Shown here piece by piece: positions 1-5,806 of a DNA stretch of 23,825 bases (position 1 is the stretch's first letter; every line of letters begins with the position of its first letter). The notes beneath the pieces were generated by a model. That model had not been told where the DNA came from. It did no database searches and was given only the letters and a program-made list of their open reading frames with translations. A program made the position numbers and the translations under genes. This DNA comes from a virus. The stretch is taken from IMG/VR virus record IMGVR_UViG_3300045141_000108, positions 1 through 23,825 of that record; one strand, written 5' to 3'.

Positions 1-124
1 GTTTATTGCGCTCGGCGACGGCTAATTCGTGATTAAGTATGGCTTGTTGCAAAGCTAGGCGGTGAGTATTGCCCCACCGCACTAGCAATGCGTAGTCTTT
101 AGAATTCAAATGGTTCTTCGTCAT
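1..124 (-). CDS. Hypothetical protein, 3' part cut by the window edge
   Basis: An open frame starts at an ATG (124-122, minus) and stays open to the window edge, giving at least 41 residues that begin MTKNHLNSKDYALLVRWGN and continue with HRLALQQAI and ELAVAERNK. The start lies inside the 3' end of the gene at 99-341, in another frame, overlapping it by 26 bases. A purine-rich AGAAGAAG lies directly before the ATG and could act as a close ribosome site. The visible part looks helical and charged. I do not recognise the family. The overlap matches the tight packing of this minus-strand block, which supports it being a gene, but the truncation limits confidence. Confidence 0.45.
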   Translation of the reverse strand, partial: MTKNHLNSKDYALLVRWGNTHRLALQQAILNHELAVAERNK

Positions 125-341
125 CTTCTTCTAATGATATGGGTTCATTAGAACCATGATGAAGTATCTCAAATTCAACTATATAACTATGACTTCCATT
201 ACTTAGAAAATTGAGATCATTCTCTAGTTCCTTACGCATATGTTCTTGTAAAGATTTACGTATTCCATCTACATCAGACCAATCTTGAATGATTATATTC
301 TCATTGCATTGAACTATTCTAACTGTAGCTGTGAACATCAT
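99..341 (-). CDS. Hypothetical acidic small protein (80 aa)
   Basis: This 80-residue protein begins MMFTATVRIVQ and ends in an acidic tail (SLEEDDEEPFEF). The start ATG overlaps the stop of the upstream gene in an ATGA arrangement (338-341), which is typical of translational coupling, so I accept the first Met. The N-terminal 15 residues look like a beta strand, and residues 25-45 (DGIRKSLQEHMRKELENDLNF region) look like an amphipathic helix. No cysteine motif, membrane segment or signal peptide is visible. The function is unknown. Its place in a polycistronic minus-strand block next to an HTH-like gene suggests an early or regulatory gene; that is inference only. Confidence 0.7.
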   Translation of the reverse strand: MMFTATVRIVQCNENIIIQDWSDVDGIRKSLQEHMRKELENDLNFLSNGSHSYIVEFEILHHGSNEPISLEEDDEEPFEF

Positions 342-1093
342 GGTGTCCAGGCCTTATACATATCTTCCGAGTATTCCTTGGGTTTCTTTGCACCTATCAA
401 CCCCTTTTGACTTATATTCTTATTCTCCCATGCACTTATGAAATCACCATCCAAGTAATTTATGAGTTCTTGTGTGTTGGCATGAGTGTTCATATCTCCC
501 ATCATATCATGTATCTTGACGTTGGCCTCGTAGAGTTTCATATCTGCAAGTTGTCGCAATAGAATAGTGAAGTCTTCAAGCTCACTTACAAGCTGCATGA
601 GAAATGAACGCACTTCTACAGGAGTCGGCCCAGGAGTTTGTTTCTCTTTCTCTTTCTTGACCGAACGATTATATAGATAAGTGAGCATGAGAGCTACGTA
701 GTGTGGCAGACGTTGAATGTTCGCCGCATTCTCTAAATAACCAATAAGAGTTTCCATATCTAAGGTCTGTCCCTTATATTTAACCTTGTAGCTGTAATCA
801 GCCGTCTCAGAAATATCAAAACGACAACGAAACAAACCTTCACCAGATAGTTGAGTTACTTCCTCAAGCAAACGCTTTTCACACAATTGTGCGACCGCCG
901 AGTGCATACCTTGATAAGTAAGTCCTCGTTCTCTTGCCATAGAGGAAATAGTGCGAGTTCTTTCGTAACACTTAATGAGTACCCATATCTGAGTCTTACT
1001 AAGTTTCACACCCTGATAAGCTAGCTCTGTGATGTAATTTAAAACATCTTGATTCTGCTCATCGTCCGTAGACGAATTTGGGTCAAAGGTCAT
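338..1093 (-). CDS. Winged-helix/HTH-like DNA-binding protein (251 aa)
   Basis: The start chosen is the ATG at 1093 (MTFDPNSSTDD); the frame is also open to TTG codons at 1102 and 1129. AGGAG lies 4 bases before the 1102 TTG and 13 before the ATG, so the TTG is a real alternative. Residues about 30-80 (KTQIWVLIKCYERTRTISSMARERGLTYQG split by a turn, then AVAQLCEKRLLEEV) have the layout of a MarR-like winged helix: helix, helix-turn-helix, then a recognition helix followed by a strand. The later part is helical with a charged linker (VKKEKEKQTPG). It may bind DNA in early regulation or replication control, but I cannot name the family. It overlaps the next gene by 4 bases. Confidence 0.7.
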   Translation of the reverse strand: MTFDPNSSTDDEQNQDVLNYITELAYQGVKLSKTQIWVLIKCYERTRTISSMARERGLTYQGMHSAVAQLCEKRLLEEVTQLSGEGLFRCRFDISETADYSYKVKYKGQTLDMETLIGYLENAANIQRLPHYVALMLTYLYNRSVKKEKEKQTPGPTPVEVRSFLMQLVSELEDFTILLRQLADMKLYEANVKIHDMMGDMNTHANTQELINYLDGDFISAWENKNISQKGLIGAKKPKEYSEDMYKAWTP

Positions 1094-1109
1094 AGGGTCC
1101 AATGTGCTC

Positions 1110-1247
1110 CTAAGAGTGCGGGGTGTCAAGGGATTCTTCAGTAAAAGGGTCGAAGCAACTAAAACGTGGAATTATTGGGTTAGACTCAAGCGGATCTCTT
1201 GTGGGTGTATGACACGAATCAACAAAGGGGTTAATTAGAGGTTTCAT
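1110..1247 (-). CDS. Possible small leader gene (45 aa)
   Basis: An ATG at 1247 (minus) opens a 45-residue frame, MKPLINPFVDSCHTP through to FTEESLDTPHS, ending at TAG 1112-1110. The stop codon is part of the TAGGAG that could serve as ribosome site for the next gene, the geometry expected of a coupled upstream cistron. The peptide is rich in Pro, Ser and Asp, without membrane segment or recognisable motif. No good ribosome site precedes the ATG, so it may not be translated. If real, it heads the minus-strand block and its translation would influence the downstream HTH-like gene. Confidence 0.35.
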   Translation of the reverse strand: MKPLINPFVDSCHTPTRDPLESNPIIPRFSCFDPFTEESLDTPHS

Positions 1248-1314
1248 GGCACTTGAGATGTAACCTTTCAGTGGTTGCTTTGCTTTAAAAGGGCAGGTCA
1301 GAGGGGGTGTCAGT

Positions 1315-1354
1315 GAAGCAAGTTGAAAGCAAGCGAAGCAAGTGTGAAGAAAGC
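1315..1354. repeat. 10-bp periodic direct repeat (GAAGCAAGTT type)
   Basis: Four consecutive 10-base units read GAAGCAAGTT, GAAAGCAAGC, GAAGCAAGTG and TGAAGAAAGC. The nine-base core GAAGCAAGT occurs exactly at 1315-1323 and 1335-1343. The period is close to one helical turn, so the repeat would face one side of the DNA. Confidence 0.6.
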
Positions 1355-1378
1355 TCGATGCAAGCCAAAACCAGAAGT

Positions 1379-1403
1379 AGTAGCCCCCCTAAAGGGGGCT
1401 ACT
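1379..1403. repeat. Perfect 10-bp GC-rich stem-loop
   Basis: AGTAGCCCCC (1379-1388) and GGGGGCTACT (1394-1403) pair perfectly around the loop CTAAA. Flanking CCAG (1371-1374) and CTGG (1404-1407) can extend the stem past a small internal loop. No clean T run follows on the plus strand. On the minus strand a T-rich stretch (TTCTGGTTTT) follows, so it could be a weak terminator or a protein-binding cruciform. Confidence 0.6.
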
Positions 1404-1672
1404 CTGGTAGGTTGCATCCCAATCTCAGGATACGTAAGCTCGGAAAAGACTACATGATATAATAGAAACAAGCCACTTCCTGTAGGAAGCAATAGATATT
1501 CTCGAGTTCTAAGTTAGTTATCATTGCTGTGAAACGTTATGAAACAGGCGCAAAACAGTTACTTGTTGAGAGTAAATGAAGCTTCATGCACGCTAACCGA
1601 GTTTCTTTTTTATTAAGAAAGTGCTTGACGAATCGTTAGAAAAAGCGACGCTGTCGGCGTTGCTGTGACATT

Positions 1673-1780
1673 GGTCACACGTCGGTCACCTAGTCCATTG
1701 TGCCCGGTCACATAAGACTAGTCCGCCTAGTTCGTAGTGACTAGTCAAGACTGTCTAGTCTTTGTGGACTAGTCACCTAT
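1673..1780. repeat. GGTCAC and GACTAGTC operator-like/iteron-like array
   Basis: GGTCAC occurs at 1673-1678, 1684-1689 and 1706-1711. The self-complementary octamer GACTAGTC occurs at 1716-1723, 1739-1746 and 1767-1774, with the one-base variant GTCTAGTC at 1753-1760. The last three units form three tandem 14-bp repeats (1739-1780). Related TAGTC/TAGTT cores lie at 1691 and 1728, so several cores sit at multiples of 14. This looks like a multi-site protein-binding array, either operator or origin. Confidence 0.65.
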
Positions 1781-1810
1781 CACAACTAATTCCCAACAAA
1801 GCTAGAATGC

Positions 1811-1840
1811 TTGACTTAGGTGCCAGAAATTTAGTACGCT
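1811..1840 (+). promoter_or_regulatory. Candidate promoter toward the 2037 gene
   Basis: TTGACT (1811-1816) is followed after 18 bases by TACGCT (1835-1840). The -35 is good and the -10 is fair (T, A and final T match). Transcription would start near 1847 and give a leader of about 190 bases containing the hairpins described at 1843-1988. Confidence 0.35.
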
Positions 1841-1842
1841 GA

Positions 1843-1988
1843 CGGTGCAACAGCAAAGACGCACCGGCAAGCGGGCGGAATCGAGCGCAGTACGGGGGCC
1901 AGCACCTAGGCCCGGTAAATAATGGTGAGACTACGGGTCGGAGGTTGCTCCGCCGGGCACGATTACCGACTGTCGTCTAATCAGTCGG
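1843..1988 (+). ncRNA. Run of hairpins; possible structured leader or small RNA
   Basis: Four perfect short stems follow one another: CGGTGC/GCACCG (1843-1848 with 1861-1866), GGGCC/GGCCC (1896-1900 with 1909-1913), CGGAG/CTCCG around GTTG (1939-1943 with 1948-1952), and CCGACTG/CAGTCGG (1966-1972 with 1982-1988). The density suggests a folded leader for the gene at 2037. I could not match it to a known RNA class, and no tRNA cloverleaf is visible. Confidence 0.3.
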
Positions 1989-2036
1989 ACCAATACAACC
2001 CACTACTAACAAACTTAGAAAGGTCCACCTAACATC

Positions 2037-2894
2037 ATGGAAACATCAATGCTCGAAACAATGGAGAAGTACGGGGTTAGCCTCGCTAACGCTGGACAGA
2101 GTGAGACGATCATCGGTCTTCGCACGTTGTACGTGCAAGGTCTTTCGGAAGTCTCCACCAAGCAAGCGGAAGCGGAGAAGAGCGGCGAAAGTCTGCTGAA
2201 GCAAGTCTCTTCTCTGACAGATACGGCAGAGAATCGGACTGAAGTTGCGGAACTGCGGAAGCAGTTGCGATCAATCGTGTTCGGAGCGATTGAGAGTAAC
2301 CCACAACTTGCCATGCATCTTGGTGAGGTACTGGGCGAACTCAAGACCGATGTTCTTGGTGAGAGGGATTACCTACTCGGCAAGGTGCGGCAAGAGATGG
2401 CACCTAAGCAGAGCATTCCGACCGATGAACTTTCCGAGCGGAAAGATGATCTGTCAGAACTGGCAAAGCTAATCCGTTGGCTTTGGGATCTCGTGAAGAA
2501 CGAGACTTTCGTGAAGACTTCCGAATTCAAGTCAGCATTCCCGATCAAAGCAAAGACCGAGAATGGGCAACCGGTGAAGGGTGTCTTCATTCCCGATCTT
2601 CCGAAGTTGCCTCGCACTGCGTCAGATAATTCCGCACCCGTTGGCCGTGCGGCAGTAATCGGGCGCATGAGTTTCGTTTGGAATGGTGACGCCATTCCCG
2701 TCGGAACATTCCCGTCTGACATTGCCCACGACTACGTGAGCGATGCGAAGTCAGGCTTTGTTGTTGACTTGCGAGGAATTCAAGAAGCGGTCAAGGCTAC
2801 CGGCGGAGATTTCTACTCTGACGCCGCATGGACCGTAGATTTCCCGACTGGCACACTTGGGCGGATGGCACTTCCCAAGAAGCAGGGTAAGTAA
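2037..2894 (+). CDS. Hypothetical protein with coiled-coil N-terminus (285 aa), monocistronic
   Basis: This protein starts METSMLETMEKYG. A second Met at residue 5 is an alternative, since GAAAGG lies 13 bases before the first ATG, further than usual. Residues 30-130 are charged, heptad-like helices (KQAEAEKSGESLLKQ, TEVAELRKQLRS). The C-terminal third (about 200-275) turns to mixed beta (MSFVWNGDAIPVGTFPSD, then FVVDLRGIQEAV and WTVDFPTGTLG). No catalytic motif is recognised. It stands alone between two regulatory-looking non-coding regions and is closed by a strong terminator, so it is transcribed separately. By eye its codons are more GC-rich than those of the structural genes, which could mean separate acquisition. 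The function is unknown. Confidence 0.8.
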   Translation: METSMLETMEKYGVSLANAGQSETIIGLRTLYVQGLSEVSTKQAEAEKSGESLLKQVSSLTDTAENRTEVAELRKQLRSIVFGAIESNPQLAMHLGEVLGELKTDVLGERDYLLGKVRQEMAPKQSIPTDELSERKDDLSELAKLIRWLWDLVKNETFVKTSEFKSAFPIKAKTENGQPVKGVFIPDLPKLPRTASDNSAPVGRAAVIGRMSFVWNGDAIPVGTFPSDIAHDYVSDAKSGFVVDLRGIQEAVKATGGDFYSDAAWTVDFPTGTLGRMALPKKQGK

Positions 2895-2903
2895 AGAAGA
2901 ACT

Positions 2904-2954
2904 AAGACCGAGACTCATTCTCAATACGGGAATGAGTCTCGGTCTTCTTCTTTC
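2904..2954 (+). terminator. Strong rho-independent terminator, possibly bidirectional
   Basis: Two 17-base arms (2904-2920 and 2930-2946; left arm begins AAGACCGAGACTC) are exact reverse complements around a 9-base loop and are followed by CTTCTTTC. The stem begins 10 bases after the stop codon at 2894. An A-rich stretch before the stem (AAAGAAGAACT) would also give a pyrimidine-rich tail on the opposite strand. Confidence 0.85.
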
Positions 2955-2984
2955 ACTAACTTTCGTGTGTGTGCGCACGCACAT

Positions 2985-3147
2985 ACTATCAGTATGTAGC
3001 ATACTGATAGTGAGAACCATTCTCACTTATGCAAACCACTGCATAAATATTCACGTCGAACATTTGTTCGGGAATTTCGCACAAGTGATAATGAGAACCA
3101 TTCTCAGAACGTTTGTTCGACGTACAAGTGTTCGGGAACACACGTTC
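2985..3147. promoter_or_regulatory. Operator-dense region: palindromes and three GAAC-N4-GTTC boxes
   Basis: The segment contains a 12-bp perfect inverted repeat with a 3-base loop (ACTATCAGTATG, 2985-2996 with 3000-3011). The 15-base palindrome TGAGAACCATTCTCA appears twice (3011-3025 and 3092-3106). Three GAAC-N4-GTTC boxes lie at 3058-3069, 3107-3118 and 3136-3147. GTGTTC-GG-GAACAC lies at 3128-3141. GAAC-N4-GTTC is the core of Gram-positive LexA (SOS) boxes; the first site reads TCGAAC-ATTT-GTTCGG. A phage repressor using similar half-sites is an equal alternative. No gene is read through here. Confidence 0.55.
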
Positions 3148-3202
3148 GACGGGCAATTTGTCCGAAATCGGTCGGTCTGGGCGGTTTGCGACGGAACGAA
3201 GT

Positions 3203-3232
3203 GGAGGTAATTCCATGAATACAAATCAATAA
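3203..3232 (+). other. Five-codon minigene with consensus ribosome site
   Basis: GGAGG (3203-3207), one of the best Shine-Dalgarno matches in the window, stands 7 bases before ATG AAT ACA AAT CAA TAA (3215-3232), which encodes only MNTNQ. It could be a regulatory upstream ORF, a minigene, or the remnant of a gene whose body was lost. About 240 bases separate it from the tail-fibre start. Confidence 0.35.
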
Positions 3233-3303
3233 ATAATACTTAGACTAAACCTAAAAACCCATAATTCAGAATAACAGGTTGACACACAGGATACTCTCAA
3301 CAT

Positions 3304-3401
3304 GAGACGGCCTGTAGGAATAGCCAATTGTGCGTGAAGGCAAACCCCATGCCCCGTCAATTAAGGTTAGATGCCGGCCTCGGTATACTACAGGCCGTCT
3401 C
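3304..3401 (+). ncRNA. Possible structured RNA or inverted-repeat element before the fibre gene
   Basis: GAGACGGCCTGTAG (3304-3317) and CTACAGGCCGTCTC (3388-3401) are exact reverse complements and enclose 70 bases. Inside, TAGCCAATTG (3321-3330) pairs with CAATT (3358-3362) and GGTTA (3365-3369) across a 2-base bulge with one G-U. GGCA/TGCC (3339-3342 with 3350-3353) and CCG/CGG (3374-3376 with 3381-3383) form smaller hairpins. The fold is a three-way junction closed by a 14-bp stem. It is followed by CTTATAC/GTATAAG (3403-3409 with 3416-3422) and the palindrome CGACCGGTCG (3427-3436). It could be a leader RNA, a separate small RNA, or a DNA-level inverted repeat. Confidence 0.4.
3361..3389 (+). 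promoter_or_regulatory. Candidate promoter for fibre-sulfatase operon
   Basis: TTAAGG (3361-3366), 17 bases, then TATACT (3384-3389), a strong -10 that touches the right arm of the 14-bp inverted repeat. The -35 is poor. A consensus TTGACA also occurs at 3279-3284, but the -10 position 17 bases later (ATGAGA) is weak. Transcription from here would start near 3396, giving a leader with the CTTATAC/GTATAAG hairpin. Confidence 0.35.
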
Positions 3402-3469
3402 ACTTATACACTATTGTATAAGGGATCGACCGGTCGTCTCACAAAAAATCTCGAAAGAAAGTTAGACCA

Positions 3470-4513
3470 ATGGCATCATCAACTCTCGCTGATCTACAAT
3501 ATCAATACTATGCAACTGCCCTAGGTATTTCACTAACAGCGGCGATGAATCAGTCTCTCAACGATTTAGAATACCAGGCGTTATCTATAGGCGCTCTATC
3601 TGGAGGTGGTACAGCCACTCCAATTCGTGATGAGGGAGTTCAAGTTGTAGCTGCTCCTAATAAGTTGAACTTCATCGGACCGACAATACAAGCAGCCAGT
3701 GATGGTGCTGGTGGAGCTAACGTTACTGTTGCGCCAACTGCTCTCTTAACCCCGTCCAATCCTGTAGGGCAAATCTCTGCTACGAACGTTCAAGCTGCGT
3801 TACAGCAAATTGATCAGAAACAAACTCTGACACAATGGATCGAAAACCTTAAGACAGGTACGGACGTCTTTGACGAATTTCTTGGTGCAGGTTCTGTAGT
3901 AGCTCCTGCTGTATCCAATAACTTTGGTTCTCTGGGGTGGACTGTTGCAACGTCTGCTGGTAACGGAACTGTTCAATTCCTTGGGTCTAATCCGTTCCCA
4001 GGGATACTTGTTCTATTGACTACTACTCTTAATGACATGGTGGCTGTTAACCTGGGCACCAGTGTTTTGGAGTTGGCTCACATTTTTATGAATGAGTGGC
4101 GTCTTCAAACCGTACAGGTTAATGATGGTACAAATAACTTTTCTGTTAGGGTTGGGCTTCATAATGACGCTGTTGGTGCGGAACCTACAAACGGGTTTTA
4201 CTTTAGGTACACTTCAGCGGATGGAGCTAACTGGAAGGCTGTTGTAGCTAATGCTGGTGTTTACTCAGTCTATGATACTGGGTTCCCTGCTGACGTTACA
4301 GCTAACGGTTACCACAGGTTCAGGATTACTTGTGACGGTACAAACTACAGGTTCTACATAGATGATAACCTAGTGGCTGGACCAGCTACTGCAAATATTC
4401 CGGGAGCGGGAAACAGGTACGCACCTGCCTGTAGTGTAATTAAAACTCTGGGTGGTGCTATTAAGGCTGTTAGAATTGATTACTTTGCTCTGCATTACGA
4501 GTTGGCCCGGTAA
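3470..4513 (+). CDS. Tail fibre / receptor-binding protein with lectin-like C-terminus (347 aa)
   Basis: The N-terminal 50 residues (MASSTLADLQYQYYATALG onward) probably attach to the virion. Residues 55-120 contain patterns common in phage fibres (VQVVAAPNKLNFIG, GGANVTVAP, ATNVQAALQQID). From about 135 to the end is a beta-rich domain of concanavalin/LamG-like style (residues FDEFLGAG, FYFRYTSADGANWKAV, YHRFRITCDG, YRFYIDDNLVAG), which usually binds carbohydrate. A purine-rich AAAGAAAG lies upstream of the ATG. It is separated from the sulfatase gene by 3 bases, so both are probably made together and may act on the same surface glycan. The family call rests on pattern only; no database search was run. 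Confidence 0.7.
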   Translation: MASSTLADLQYQYYATALGISLTAAMNQSLNDLEYQALSIGALSGGGTATPIRDEGVQVVAAPNKLNFIGPTIQAASDGAGGANVTVAPTALLTPSNPVGQISATNVQAALQQIDQKQTLTQWIENLKTGTDVFDEFLGAGSVVAPAVSNNFGSLGWTVATSAGNGTVQFLGSNPFPGILVLLTTTLNDMVAVNLGTSVLELAHIFMNEWRLQTVQVNDGTNNFSVRVGLHNDAVGAEPTNGFYFRYTSADGANWKAVVANAGVYSVYDTGFPADVTANGYHRFRITCDGTNYRFYIDDNLVAGPATANIPGAGNRYAPACSVIKTLGGAIKAVRIDYFALHYELAR

Positions 4514-4516
4514 CTG

Positions 4517-5806
4517 ATGCCTCCTAATATACTGTTCGTTCTAGCGGATGATATGCGGTACGAGCAGACTCTCTATATGCCGAATCTACGTTCTGTAGTA
4601 CAAACTCCGGGCACTACGTTTACAAGCGCAAGATGTAACTACGCTTTGTGTCAACCAAATAGAACTGGTTTCCTGACTGGGCAGCTTTCACGTTACCACG
4701 GAGTTACTGGTAACGGTTCATTGGGTACAGTGAACGAAGATAACACTCTAGCAAAATGGGTTCATGATAGAGGTTATAGGACTGGTCTTATTGGGAAATA
4801 CATGAATTCTTCAGATGTAAACGGGCGTCAGCCAAAGCCAGTTGGTTGGGATACTTGGTGGGAAGTTGTAGGAATAACTGGACCTGGAGATGAAGGTCAG
4901 AACAGTTATGCGTTTAAACAGAACGATGGGACTACACTAGCTGTAGCAGCACCTGGGTTGCATCAACTGGACTGGATTAAGAACAACAGCCTGACCTTTA
5001 TTGCAGGGTCAGAACCTTGGTTCTTATACATGACTCCTACAGCGGGGCACGTTCCGTTTGAGCCTTACCCTGCTGACTTGTTTAAGTTTGGTCAACTACA
5101 GTACCCAGTTATTCAAGAGTATGACGTAAGTGATAAACCTTCCTGGGTACAAGCTGCTGCCACTCCAACTGAAGATAAGGCTGCTCAATTCAGAGAAGAT
5201 TATAGGGCTCAGGTTAGAGAAGTGTTTAGTATGGACAAGATGCTACTAAGTATTTTCCAGGCGCTTCCGAATCCAGCCAACACTGTCATTATCTTTTCCA
5301 GTGATAACGGACTCTACATGGGAGAACATCGCAACCCTGCTGTAGGGATTGCAAAGGTTGATCCGTATGATGTAAACCTTAGAGTACCCTTGATTATCTC
5401 AGGACCAGGGTTTAATACTGGTAAGACATTTGATCAGCCAGTTTATGCTCTACAGGATATAACAGCAACTATTGTTTCCCAAACTGCTGCTATTCCAGGA
5501 GTTTCTCCCCAGGGTGGTACTGATCTGAAACAGATTATGGCTAACCCTACAGGGTATGATGGTAGGTACTTGTTACATCAGCGTGGTGGTGGTTCTGGTA
5601 ACTTTGTGTTATCTAACCTTCCATGTGATTGTGTAACTACCAAGACCAATAAGTTAATGCGGTGGCAGACTTCTGATCCAGATCAGTATGAATTATATGA
5701 CTTGGTGAATGATCCGAATGAGTTACAGAACCAGGCTTATGCGGGTGGTTCTTGGCTTACTCTTCGTAACCAACTAGAAGCTCTGTTGAATACACTGTTA
5801 GCCTGA
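4517..5806 (+). CDS. Sulfatase (alkaline phosphatase superfamily), 429 aa
   Basis: This is a full-length sulfatase-type hydrolase. It has the N-terminal metal motif PNILFVLADD (D11, D12) and the CxPxR signature C45-Q-P-N-R49, whose Cys is converted to formylglycine in active type I sulfatases. It also has K94 (LIGKY), H178 (TAGHVPF), the second metal motif D263-N264 (FSSDNGLYMGEH, with H271), and K280 before the RVPLI element. All expected active-site positions are present, so it should cleave sulfate esters, probably on a polysaccharide. It has no signal peptide, so it acts in the cell or as a virion component. Activity would need the host formylglycine-generating enzyme. The gene follows the fibre gene directly, with no clear ribosome site of its own. 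The sulfatase family is well supported; the substrate and virion role are inferred. Confidence 0.88.
   Translation: MPPNILFVLADDMRYEQTLYMPNLRSVVQTPGTTFTSARCNYALCQPNRTGFLTGQLSRYHGVTGNGSLGTVNEDNTLAKWVHDRGYRTGLIGKYMNSSDVNGRQPKPVGWDTWWEVVGITGPGDEGQNSYAFKQNDGTTLAVAAPGLHQLDWIKNNSLTFIAGSEPWFLYMTPTAGHVPFEPYPADLFKFGQLQYPVIQEYDVSDKPSWVQAAATPTEDKAAQFREDYRAQVREVFSMDKMLLSIFQALPNPANTVIIFSSDNGLYMGEHRNPAVGIAKVDPYDVNLRVPLIISGPGFNTGKTFDQPVYALQDITATIVSQTAAIPGVSPQGGTDLKQIMANPTGYDGRYLLHQRGGGSGNFVLSNLPCDCVTTKTNKLMRWQTSDPDQYELYDLVNDPNELQNQAYAGGSWLTLRNQLEALLNTLLA

Larger units (their letters stand above)
1248..2036. other. Long non-coding control region between divergent blocks
   Basis: About 790 bases separate the minus-strand block from the plus-strand gene at 2037, with no convincing gene on either strand. 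The region holds, in order, a 10-bp periodic repeat (1315-1354), a 10-bp GC-rich stem-loop (1379-1403), GGTCAC and GACTAGTC repeat clusters (1673-1774), a promoter-like TTGACT site (1811) and a run of hairpins (1843-1988). A long gene-free, repeat-dense stretch is unusual in a packed phage genome. It is a natural place for a replication origin, an operator array or a non-coding transcript. Which of these applies cannot be decided from the sequence. Confidence 0.6.

Noticed and set aside
1458-1463. Isolated perfect TATAAT
   Set aside because: No acceptable -35 at 16-18 bases on the plus strand, and no gene follows within reach.
1310-1492. A 60-codon minus-strand frame
   Set aside because: It spans the 10-bp repeat and the GC stem-loop; no ribosome site and no protein-like pattern.
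1673-1780. CRISPR array
   Set aside because: Units are 14 bp with no constant repeat/spacer structure and no cas genes.
1840-1990. tRNA or group I intron in the hairpin-rich region
   Set aside because: No acceptor/T-arm pairing or intron core could be assembled; the stems are independent.
2857-3210. A 117-codon plus-strand frame after the 2037 gene
   Set aside because: It reads through the 17-bp terminator stem and all the palindromes; the product is a translation of repeats.
3470-5806. Tail-fibre gene and sulfatase as one frameshifted gene
   Set aside because: Each has a clear start and stop with 3 bases between and complete domains; no slippery site is seen.
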